The position numbers were made by a program, and so were the translations under genes. DNA of 64,000 nucleotides from Streptomyces sp. JH14 (GTDB taxonomy: Bacteria; Actinomycetota; Actinomycetes; Streptomycetales; Streptomycetaceae). Below are positions 17,008 to 24,355 of the stretch, one piece after another. The stretch's first letter is position 1. Each line of letters opens with the position of its first letter. The notes under the pieces were generated by a model. That model had not been told where the DNA came from. It saw only the letters and a list, made by a program, of their open reading frames with translations, and did no database searches. The DNA is taken from positions 2,232,001 to 2,296,000 of the forward strand of contig NZ_JAJNEL010000001.1 in the NCBI RefSeq assembly GCF_029428675.1. The letters are read 5' to 3'.

Positions 17008-17914
17008 CGTGGCGCAGGCTCTCGACACCCTCAAGGCCGCCGACCCGTCGGCCGGACGGCCGGTCACCCCGGCCGAGCGGACCGCCCGCCGCAAGGCGTT
17101 GCTGGACTGGATCGCCGTGCACACGCTCGGCATCGCGGCCGCGCTCTTCTTCGTCCTGCCGTTCGTCTTCCTGTTCCTCACCTCGCTGATGAGCGACCAG
17201 CAGGCGCTGACCCGGGATCTGTGGCCGCACCCCTTCGAGTGGAGCAACTACCGCAGAGTGTTCGACACCCCGGGCTTCCTGACCTGGTGGAGGAACACCC
17301 TGCTGTACGCGGGGCTCGGCACCGTCCTCACCGTCGTGTCGTCGCTGCCCGTGGCGTACGCGCTCGCCAAGTTCCGCTTCCGCGGCCGACGGCTGTCGCT
17401 GCTGCTCGTCATCTCGATGATGATGCTGCCGCCGCAGGTCGTCGTCATCCCGATGTATCTGTTCTGGGCGAAGCAGCTGGACCTGTCCGGCACGCTCTGG
17501 CCGCTGATCATCCCGATGGCCTTCGGTGACGCGTTCTCCATCTTCCTGCTGCGGCAGTTCCTGCTGACCATCCCGGACGAGTACCTCGACGCGGCGAAGG
17601 TCGACGGCTGCGGCGAGTTGCGCACCCTGCTGAAGGTCGTGCTGCCGATGGCCCGGCCGGGCATCGCCGCCGTCGCGCTGTTCCAGTTCTTCTACGCCTG
17701 GAACGACTACTTCGGGCCGCAGATCTACGCCTCCGAGAACCCGGCCGCCTGGACGCTCAGTTACGGCCTGGAGTCGTTCAAGGGGGCACACCACACCGAC
17801 TGGAACCTGACCATGGCCGCGACCGCACTGGTCATGGCCCCCGTGATCCTCGTCTTCTTCTTCGCCCAGAAGGCGTTTGTCGAGGGCGTCACACTGACCG
17901 GAGTGAAGGGCTGA
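17000..17914 (+). CDS. csnG: ABC sugar transporter permease 2
   Basis: The 304-residue MalG-type permease starts at GTG within the end of csnF (MSDVAQALDTLKAADPS). It has six membrane segments after a cytoplasmic N-terminus of about 40 residues. The EAA loop is LDAAKVDGCGELRTLLKVVLPMARPGI (about residues 195-220), and the protein ends FFFAQKAFVEGVTLTGVKG, the standard MalG-like C-terminus that contacts the ATPase. It pairs with CsnF to form the channel. Only one base separates its stop from the csnH start, so the genes are translationally coupled. Confidence 0.9.
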   Translation: MSDVAQALDTLKAADPSAGRPVTPAERTARRKALLDWIAVHTLGIAAALFFVLPFVFLFLTSLMSDQQALTRDLWPHPFEWSNYRRVFDTPGFLTWWRNTLLYAGLGTVLTVVSSLPVAYALAKFRFRGRRLSLLLVISMMMLPPQVVVIPMYLFWAKQLDLSGTLWPLIIPMAFGDAFSIFLLRQFLLTIPDEYLDAAKVDGCGELRTLLKVVLPMARPGIAAVALFQFFYAWNDYFGPQIYASENPAAWTLSYGLESFKGAHHTDWNLTMAATALVMAPVILVFFFAQKAFVEGVTLTGVKG

Positions 17915-17915
17915 C

Positions 17916-19181
17916 ATGAAGCTCGCAGTAGTGGGTGGCGGGTCCACCTACACACCTGAACTGATCGACGGGTTCGCCCGGCTGCGGGACACGCTGCCCG
18001 TCGAGGAGCTCGTGCTCGTCGACCCGGCGGCCGACCGCCTCGACCTCGTCGGCGGCCTCGCCCGCCGGATCTTCGCCAAGCAGGGCCACCCCGGCCGGAT
18101 CGTCACCACCTCCGACATCGACGCGGGCGTCGCCGACGCCGACGCCGTCCTGCTCCAGCTGCGCGTCGGCGGCCAGGCCGCCCGCAACCAGGACGAGACC
18201 TGGCCGCTGGAATGCGGCTGCATCGGGCAGGAGACCACCGGAGCCGGCGGCCTCGCCAAAGCACTGCGCACCGTCCCGGTCGTCCTCGACATCGCCGAAC
18301 GGGTCCGCCGCACCAACCCCGACGCCTGGATCATCGACTTCACCAACCCGGTCGGCATCGTGACCCGGGCACTGCTCCAGGCCGGGCACAAGGCCGTCGG
18401 TCTGTGCAACGTGGCGATCGGCTTCCAGCGCAAGTTCGCCGCGCTGCTCGACGTCACCCCCGGCGAGGTGCACCTCGACCACGTCGGGCTCAACCACCTG
18501 ACGTGGGAGCTCGGGGTCAGGCTCGGCGGCCCCGGCGGCGAGAACGTGCTGCCGAAACTGCTGGCCGAACACGGCGACACGATCGCCGACGACCTGCACA
18601 TGCCCCGGGCGATCGTCGACCGGCTCGGCGTCGTCCCCTCCTACTACCTGCGGTACTTCTACGCGCACGACGCGGTCGTCCGCGAGCTCGGCACCAAGCC
18701 GTCCCGGGCGGCCGAGGTCGCCGCGATGGAGAAGGAACTCCTCGCCCTGTACGGCGACCCCGCACTCGACGAGAAGCCCGCGCTGCTCGCCAAGCGCGGC
18801 GGCGCGTTCTACTCCGAGGCGGCCGTGGACCTGGCTTCCTCACTGCTGGGCTCCGGCGGCTCCCCCGTCCAGGTCGTCAACACCTCCAACAAGGGCACCC
18901 TGCCGTTCCTGCCCGACGACGCGGTGATCGAGGTACAGGCCCGCGTCGACGACACCGGCGCCACACCACTCGCCGTACCCGAGCTGGACCCCCTGTACGC
19001 GGGCCTGATCTCCCACGTGACGGCGTACGAGGACCTCGCCCTGGAAGCCGCCCTGCGCGGCGGCCGGGACCGGGTGTTCAAGGCACTCCTCGCCCACCCC
19101 CTGATCGGCCAGTTCGAGTACGCCGAGGCACTCACCGACAAGCTGATCGCACACAACCGGGAGCACCTCGCGTGGGCGTGA
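17916..19181 (+). CDS. csnH: GH4 family glycosidase (6-phospho-beta-glucosidase-like)
   Basis: The 421-residue enzyme has the GH4 N-terminal NAD-binding fold (MKLAVVGGGSTYTPELIDGF), the RVGGQAARNQDE and CGCIGQETTGAGG signatures, and the metal ligands Cys164 (GLCNVAIG) and His194 (LNHLTW). GH4 enzymes cleave glycosides by a redox-elimination mechanism that uses NAD+ and a divalent metal. Within the csn operon the likely cytosolic substrate is imported chitosan oligosaccharide, which may first be phosphorylated. The general family annotation is 6-phospho-beta-glucosidase; the true substrate is inference. It is followed by, and overlaps, the kinase gene. Confidence 0.9.
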   Translation: MKLAVVGGGSTYTPELIDGFARLRDTLPVEELVLVDPAADRLDLVGGLARRIFAKQGHPGRIVTTSDIDAGVADADAVLLQLRVGGQAARNQDETWPLECGCIGQETTGAGGLAKALRTVPVVLDIAERVRRTNPDAWIIDFTNPVGIVTRALLQAGHKAVGLCNVAIGFQRKFAALLDVTPGEVHLDHVGLNHLTWELGVRLGGPGGENVLPKLLAEHGDTIADDLHMPRAIVDRLGVVPSYYLRYFYAHDAVVRELGTKPSRAAEVAAMEKELLALYGDPALDEKPALLAKRGGAFYSEAAVDLASSLLGSGGSPVQVVNTSNKGTLPFLPDDAVIEVQARVDDTGATPLAVPELDPLYAGLISHVTAYEDLALEAALRGGRDRVFKALLAHPLIGQFEYAEALTDKLIAHNREHLAWA

Positions 19182-20155
19182 ACGCCGCCGTCCTCGCCAT
19201 CGACGCGGGGAACAGCAAAACCGACGTCGCACTGATCGGACCGGACGGAGCGGTGCTGAGCACGGCCCGCGGGGGCGGCTTCCAGCCGGCGGCCGTCTCC
19301 ATCGGGGCGGCGGTGGACGTCCTCGGCGCGGCGCTCGACGAAGCACTGGCGAAGGCGCGGGGGCTCGGCACCGAGGTGGACTCCGTCGCCCATGTGTCGG
19401 CCTGTCTCGCCAACGCCGATCTGCCGGTCGAAGAACGGGAGTTGACCGAGGCGCTGCGGGCACGCGGCTGGGGCGGCACCGTCGAGGTCCGCAACGACAC
19501 CTTCGCGATCCTGCGGGCGGGCGTGGACGAACCCAGGGGCGTGGCCGTCGTCTGCGGCGCGGGGATCAACTGTGTCGGCATGGTGCCGGACGGGCGGACC
19601 GCGCGCTTCCCCGCCATCGGCCGGATCTCCGGTGACTGGGGCGGCGGTTCGGGGCTCGCCGAGGAGGCCCTGTGGTTCGCCTCGCGTGCCGAGGACGGGC
19701 GCGGTGAGCCGACGGAACTGGCCCGCACACTCCCCGCCCACTTCGGGCTCGACTCGATGTACGCGCTGATCGAGGCGCTGCACCGGGGGCAGATCGACTC
19801 CGAGCGCCGGCACGAGCTGACGCCCGTGCTGTTCGCGACCGGTGCGGCCGGGGATCCGGTGGCGCAGGCTCTGGTGCACCGCCTCGCGGAAGAGGTCGTC
19901 GTGCTGGCGTCGGTCGCACTGGGCCGGCTCGGGTTGCTGGACGAGGAGGCGCCGGTGGTGCTGGGCGGCAGCGTACTGGCGGCCCGTCATCCGCAGCTGG
20001 ACGACGCCGTCGCCGCGCTCCTGGCGGATCGCGCCCCGAAGGCGGAGATCCGGATGGTGACGCAGCCGCCGGTGCTGGGCGCCGGGCTGCTGGGCCTGGA
20101 CTGCACCGGGGCGGCGCCCGAGGTGCACGACAGGCTGCGCGCACAGTACAGCTGA
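19172..20155 (+). CDS. csnK: BadF/BadG-type N-acetylglucosamine/glucosamine kinase-like protein
   Basis: The 327-residue protein is an ASKHA-fold kinase. Phosphate-1 loop AIDAGNSKTDVALIG is at the N-terminus, an ATP-binding strand GVAVVCGAGINCVG lies near residue 130, and RISGDWGGGSGLAEEAL matches BadF/BadG/BcrA/BcrD-type GlcNAc kinases. It probably phosphorylates glucosamine or its oligomers after uptake. GTG 19172 overlaps the csnH stop by 10 bp and has GGGAG 8 nt upstream; GTG 19178, with a GTGA overlap, is an alternative two codons later. It is the last gene of the operon, followed by a hairpin terminator. Confidence 0.88.
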   Translation: MGVNAAVLAIDAGNSKTDVALIGPDGAVLSTARGGGFQPAAVSIGAAVDVLGAALDEALAKARGLGTEVDSVAHVSACLANADLPVEERELTEALRARGWGGTVEVRNDTFAILRAGVDEPRGVAVVCGAGINCVGMVPDGRTARFPAIGRISGDWGGGSGLAEEALWFASRAEDGRGEPTELARTLPAHFGLDSMYALIEALHRGQIDSERRHELTPVLFATGAAGDPVAQALVHRLAEEVVVLASVALGRLGLLDEEAPVVLGGSVLAARHPQLDDAVAALLADRAPKAEIRMVTQPPVLGAGLLGLDCTGAAPEVHDRLRAQYS

Positions 20156-20171
20156 CACGTGCCGACAACGC

Positions 20172-20204
20172 GGGGGCGTCCCACCGGTGTTGCGGGACGC
20201 CCCT
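20172..20204 (+). terminator. Terminator of the csn operon
   Basis: A 10-bp GC stem (20173-20182 with 20194-20203) with an 11-nt loop and one flanking G-U pair begins 16 bp after the csnK stop and is followed by TTG. Confidence 0.75.
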
Positions 20205-20333
20205 TGCGTACGGGAACCGATCACTTCTCCCGGACGTGTTCATGGATGGGGAGATCGGTCCGGTTCGGGGACCGGGCCGCCGATCGCCTTGATCGACGGC
20301 TCCGGCCTTGATCGAATACATGGGGGCAGTCGC

Positions 20334-20480
20334 ATGCCCGGTGCGTCCGTGGACCGGTGCAGGATCCAGGCGTTCCTGGTGTGGATGTCCGTCCCTGCGG
20401 CCATACTTCTGGCCGGGTACCAGTCCTCCGATCGGCCGGGGGCCGGGCCACCGTCAGCGACCGAGGGGGAGGTCACGTGA
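20334..20480 (+). CDS. Possible 48-residue membrane peptide upstream of the GlnX-like gene
   Basis: An ATG at 20334, preceded by GGGGG, opens a 48-codon frame that encodes one hydrophobic helix (IQAFLVWMSVPAAILLAG) and a Pro/Gly-rich tail. Its TGA overlaps the GTG start of the next gene as GTGA, which suggests translational coupling. It has no recognised family and could be a chance frame in a leader region. Confidence 0.35.
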   Translation: MPGASVDRCRIQAFLVWMSVPAAILLAGYQSSDRPGAGPPSATEGEVT

Positions 20481-21865
20481 CATACCCGCCGAATGTGCGC
20501 ACGGCGCCGGAGCACGCACCGGCCCAGCCGCCTGCGCCCGTCTCCCTACCCGCGCCGCGTCGCAGTGCCTGGTCCGAATCGACGGCGCGGCTGCGGGCCG
20601 CGGCGACGACCGAACCCGGCAGGCTCCAGATCATCGGGGCCGCGCTGGCGGCGCTCGTCCTCGCGTTCGGGGCCGTGACGGCGTTCGAGATCTCCGACCG
20701 GGCGGCGGCCGCCGACGAGGTGGTGAGCCGCAGCCAGCCGCTGAGCGCCGAGGCGGCGAACATCTACCGCTCCCTGGCCGATGCCGACACGGCGGCGGCC
20801 AGCGGATTCCTCGCGGGGGCGCAGGAGCCCCGCGAGGTCCACGAGCGGTACGAGAAGGACATCCAGGACGCGTCCCGGCTGCTGGTGAAGGCGGCGTCCA
20901 CCACGGACGCTTCGTCGCCGTCGGGCCAGGAGATCACCAAGCTCAATCAGGAACTCCCCCGGTACACCGGCCTGATCGAGCGGGCCCGCGCCAACAACCG
21001 TCAGGGGCTGCCGCTGGGCGGCGCCTATCTCCGTTACGCGAACCAGAAGATGTCCGCCGAGCTGCTGCCGGCCGCCGAGCGGTTGTACACGGCGGAGACC
21101 GGCCGGCTCGACCAGGACGGCGACTCCGCGAGAGCGTGGCCGTTCCTCTCGCTGGGGCTCGGTGCCGTGACGCTGGGCGCGCTGTTCTGGGCGCAGCGGC
21201 GCAACTACCGAAGGACGAACCGGGTCTTCAACCACGGGCTGCTCGCCGCGACCGCGGCGTCCACCGTGCTGCTGTTGTGGCTGGCGGTGGGGCACACGGT
21301 GGCGCGCGCCGAGCTGCGGGACGCCGACGTGCACGGCCAGCAGTCCCTCGATGTGCTCAACCAGGCGCGGATCAACTCGCTGAAGGCACGTGCCAATGAG
21401 CTCCTGACCGTGGTCGCCCGCGGTGCGGTGCTCACCGCGGACGGCAAGAACGACAAGTACGAGACCGACTACAGCACGGGCATGAAGGCGCTCGGCGGCG
21501 AGCTGGCAGCGGCCAGGAAGCTCGCCGACGACGCCCAGGGAAGCGGACCGGTGGCACAGGCCGTCAGCGGTGTCTCCGAGTGGCAGACCCGTCACCGCAC
21601 CGCCCGCAGCACCGACGACAACGGCGACTACGAGGGCGCTCTGAAGCAGATCATCGGGGCGAAGGACTCCACGGGGGAATCCTTCGGCCGGGTGGACGGG
21701 GCGCTGGAGAAGGCGCTCGCTCACGAGCAGGGCGAGTTCACCCGGGCCGCGAGGGACGGACGCGGGGCGCTGGGCGGGCTACCGGTCGGGGCGGCCGCTC
21801 TTGCCGTGCTGGCGGCGGTCGCAGCGATCGTCGGGATCAACCGCAGACTGTCGGAGTACCGGTGA
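20477..21865 (+). CDS. Four-helix membrane sensor protein, GlnX-like
   Basis: The 462-residue protein has a cytoplasmic Pro-rich N-terminus, a membrane segment at about 50-71, an extracellular helical domain (about 72-225), two membrane segments (about 228-280), a second extracellular helical domain (about 285-430) and a last membrane segment (about 432-454). The helical domains resemble chemoreceptor-type sensors (SAEAANIYRSLADADTAAASGFL). The topology and the adjoining glutamine-binding-protein and PknG-like genes match mycobacterial GlnX, a membrane protein that relays amino-acid status from GlnH to PknG. GTG 20477 follows GGGGGAGG by 4 nt. Similarity to GlnX is inferred from layout and context, since the sequence is divergent. 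Confidence 0.75.
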   Translation: MTYPPNVRTAPEHAPAQPPAPVSLPAPRRSAWSESTARLRAAATTEPGRLQIIGAALAALVLAFGAVTAFEISDRAAAADEVVSRSQPLSAEAANIYRSLADADTAAASGFLAGAQEPREVHERYEKDIQDASRLLVKAASTTDASSPSGQEITKLNQELPRYTGLIERARANNRQGLPLGGAYLRYANQKMSAELLPAAERLYTAETGRLDQDGDSARAWPFLSLGLGAVTLGALFWAQRRNYRRTNRVFNHGLLAATAASTVLLLWLAVGHTVARAELRDADVHGQQSLDVLNQARINSLKARANELLTVVARGAVLTADGKNDKYETDYSTGMKALGGELAAARKLADDAQGSGPVAQAVSGVSEWQTRHRTARSTDDNGDYEGALKQIIGAKDSTGESFGRVDGALEKALAHEQGEFTRAARDGRGALGGLPVGAAALAVLAAVAAIVGINRRLSEYR

Positions 21866-21876
21866 GAGGGGGAACG

Positions 21877-22908
21877 ATGACCAGGACCGGTTCCACCCGG
21901 GTAAGGCTGCGCGGCTGGGGCGGGGTGACGGGGATGGCCGCGGCCTGCGCGGTGACGGCGTCACTCACCCTGCTGCCGCTCTCGCACGGCGGCTCCGGGC
22001 CCTTCGGCGTCGGGCTCGCCGGGCCGGGTCCGGCCACGGCGGTGCCGGCCAGCGCCGACGACTGCACCGATCCGGAGGCGAGCCTGCCGCCGTCGGGCGC
22101 CGACGGGCCGAGCATCGAGAAGATCAAGGAGCGCGGGAAGCTGATCGCCGGTGTCGACCAGAACAGCTTCCGCTGGGGTTACCGCGACCCGGCGACCGGA
22201 AAGCTCGAAGGGTTCGACATCGACCTGGTGCGGGCCATCGCACGGGACGTCCTGGGCGACCCCGACAAGGTGATCTTCCGGGCGATCCCCACCAACCAGC
22301 GCATCGCCGCGCTGGAGAACGACAAGGTCGATGTCGTGGTGCGGACGATGACGATCAACTGCGCCCGGCTCGACCAGGTCTCGTTCTCCACCGCCTACTT
22401 CCAGGCCGGGCAGCAGGTCCTCGCACCGAAGGACTCGCCGATCACCGGGTACGACAAGTCCCTCTCCGGCAAGCGCGTCTGCACCGCCGAGGGTTCCACC
22501 GCGTACGAGGCCCTGGAGAAGCAGTCGTTCGGCGCGGTGTTCAAGGACCGGCACGACGGCACCGAGGCCGACGAGGACCAGCTCACCGTGCCCAACCAGC
22601 TGGACTGCCTGGTCCGGCTGCAGTTGGGCGAGGTCGACGCGGTGGTCACCGACAACGCGCTGGCGGCGGGTCAGGCCGCCCAGGACCCGGCGGTCGTCCT
22701 CAAGGGCGACAAGCCGTTCACCACCGAGTACTACGGCGTGGCCACGAAGCACGGCGCGAACGACCTGGTGGCCCGGGTCAACCAGGTGCTGGTCGACTAC
22801 CGAAGGGGTGGCGCCGCCAGCCCCTGGATGGTGTCGTACCGGAAGTGGCTGGCGAGCGGGCTGCCCGGAATATCGGCGCCGCCGGCCCCCAAGTACCGGA
22901 ACAACTAG
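21877..22908 (+). CDS. Extracellular amino-acid (Glu/Asp/Gln)-binding protein, GlnH-like
   Basis: The 343-residue protein has an N-terminal membrane or signal segment (about 17-40) and then a family-3 solute-binding domain: IKERGKLIAGVDQNSFRWGYRDPATGKLEGFDIDLVRAIARDVLG, ALENDKVDVVVRTMTINCARLDQVSFS and GEVDAVVTDNALAAG. Family-3 proteins bind polar amino acids. No permease or ATPase gene follows. It instead sits between a GlnX-like sensor and a PknG-like kinase gene, so it probably reports extracellular amino acids rather than importing them. The start at 21877 follows GAGGGGG and lies 11 bp after the sensor gene. A true lipobox is not convincing. Confidence 0.85.
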   Translation: MTRTGSTRVRLRGWGGVTGMAAACAVTASLTLLPLSHGGSGPFGVGLAGPGPATAVPASADDCTDPEASLPPSGADGPSIEKIKERGKLIAGVDQNSFRWGYRDPATGKLEGFDIDLVRAIARDVLGDPDKVIFRAIPTNQRIAALENDKVDVVVRTMTINCARLDQVSFSTAYFQAGQQVLAPKDSPITGYDKSLSGKRVCTAEGSTAYEALEKQSFGAVFKDRHDGTEADEDQLTVPNQLDCLVRLQLGEVDAVVTDNALAAGQAAQDPAVVLKGDKPFTTEYYGVATKHGANDLVARVNQVLVDYRRGGAASPWMVSYRKWLASGLPGISAPPAPKYRNN

Positions 22909-22958
22909 TCCTTGATCCCACCGGGTTCGTCCCGGCGGGGAGAGCGGAGAGGTGATCG

Positions 22959-24284
22959 ATGGGCGTCGCGGGCCCTTTCCCCGGCTATGCGGGGAAGCCC
23001 CCCGTCCCGGTCCTGGACCGGGACGGGGCGGACCGTGCGCTGGCCCGGCTCGGCGCGGAACACGAGGCGATCGAGACCTCGCTCCTCGCCCTGCAGGACC
23101 ATGCCGGCCGCCGGCTCCTGGAGGGCGCCGATCTGACCGGTGTCACCAAGGAGCGCTGGGCCGCCACCGAGCAGTCGATCACGCTGCTGTGGGGGTATTT
23201 CGACGCCTACGCCGGAGCGATCGACGAGGCCCGTGAGATCCGGGCCAGACGGCGCTCCCCCAACCGCGACGACCTGCTGGCGCTGACCGAACTGCTCCGC
23301 GGCCAGGGCGTCACGGTGGCGTCCAACGCCACCCGGCCCGATCCGTCGATCACCGGCCCGGCGAAGCTGTCCGAGCGGTTCACGCTGGAGGAGCTGGTCG
23401 CCCGGATGAACGACCTGTACGCACGCGCGCTGGACATGGTCGTCACCTCCGACTCCGTGTGGTCCGCACTGCCCGCCCGGATAGATCTGCTCGCCGCCGA
23501 GCTGCGCCGGACCCGGTCGCTGGCGCACTCCGTCGGCGTGCGGCCCGGGGAACACCCGGCGGGCGACGACCTGGAGGCGATCACCCATGAGCTGACCACG
23601 CTGCGGGCACAGGTGATCTCCGATCCGCTGGCGTTCTGGCTGCCGGGCCCCGGCAGCGCGGCGCCCGGCGGCGGACGTCCGGACACCGTGCGCTACGACC
23701 GGGCGGCCCGCGCCCTGGACGACGTACGGCGGGAGATCGAGGCGGTCCTCGCCGTCCGGCAGGACGCCGAGCAGCGCCTCGTCCAGCTGCGCGACATCCT
23801 CTCCCGCGCGGAGCGCACGCTGGCCGAGGCCCGGGCGGCGCGCGGCGAGGTGCTGGCGAAGATCGCCGCCTCCGAGGTGCCCGCCGTCAGCGGTCCCCCG
23901 ACCGCTCTGCAGGAGCGGCTGGCCGCCGCGTCGGAGTACCGCAGGCACGCCCAGTGGCACCGGCTCTCACCGCTGCTGGATTCCCTGGAGCGGGAGGCCG
24001 AGGACGAACTGCTGCGTGCCCGTGAATCGTTGACAGCGGTCACCGCACCGCTGGCGGTCCGGGCCGAGCTGCGCGGCCGGCTGGACGCGTACAAAGCGAA
24101 GGTCGCCCGGCACGGCCTGGCGGAGGACCCGATGCTGATCGAGCGGTACGACGCGGCGCGCCGCATGCTGTGGAGCGCCCCGTGCGATCTGCGGGTCGCC
24201 GCGCAGACGGTGCTGCGCTACCAGGAGGCGGTGGCGGAGCTGCTGAACCCCCGCCGGCCGTCCGCACCGGAGGACCGGCGATGA
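22959..24284 (+). CDS. Coiled-coil protein of unknown function in the PknG locus
   Basis: The 441-residue protein has no signal peptide, membrane segment or cysteine motif. It is rich in Ala, Arg, Glu and Leu and is predicted to be nearly all helix, with coiled-coil stretches (for example DDVRREIEAVLAVRQDAEQRLVQLRDILSRAERTLAEAR around residues 250-300). I recognise no named domain. It lies between the GlnH-like and PknG-like genes on the same strand, so it could be a cytoplasmic adaptor of the signalling pathway. ATG 22959 follows GGAGAGG. Confidence 0.75.
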   Translation: MGVAGPFPGYAGKPPVPVLDRDGADRALARLGAEHEAIETSLLALQDHAGRRLLEGADLTGVTKERWAATEQSITLLWGYFDAYAGAIDEAREIRARRRSPNRDDLLALTELLRGQGVTVASNATRPDPSITGPAKLSERFTLEELVARMNDLYARALDMVVTSDSVWSALPARIDLLAAELRRTRSLAHSVGVRPGEHPAGDDLEAITHELTTLRAQVISDPLAFWLPGPGSAAPGGGRPDTVRYDRAARALDDVRREIEAVLAVRQDAEQRLVQLRDILSRAERTLAEARAARGEVLAKIAASEVPAVSGPPTALQERLAAASEYRRHAQWHRLSPLLDSLEREAEDELLRARESLTAVTAPLAVRAELRGRLDAYKAKVARHGLAEDPMLIERYDAARRMLWSAPCDLRVAAQTVLRYQEAVAELLNPRRPSAPEDRR

Positions 24285-24355
24285 GCAGGCGTAGGGGTAC
24301 GGGCAGGGCGAACGGGCCGCTGCGGCGGCGGGGCGAACAGGGGGACGGACCATGA
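24281..24355 (+). CDS. Tiny 24-codon coupling ORF
   Basis: ATG 24281 overlaps the stop of the coiled-coil gene (ATGA), and its own TGA overlaps the ATG of the kinase gene (ATGA). The product (MSRRRGTGRANGPLRRRG...) is highly basic. The double overlap suggests it keeps ribosomes moving across the 67-bp gap. A real peptide function is doubtful. Confidence 0.25.
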   Translation: MSRRRGTGRANGPLRRRGEQGDGP

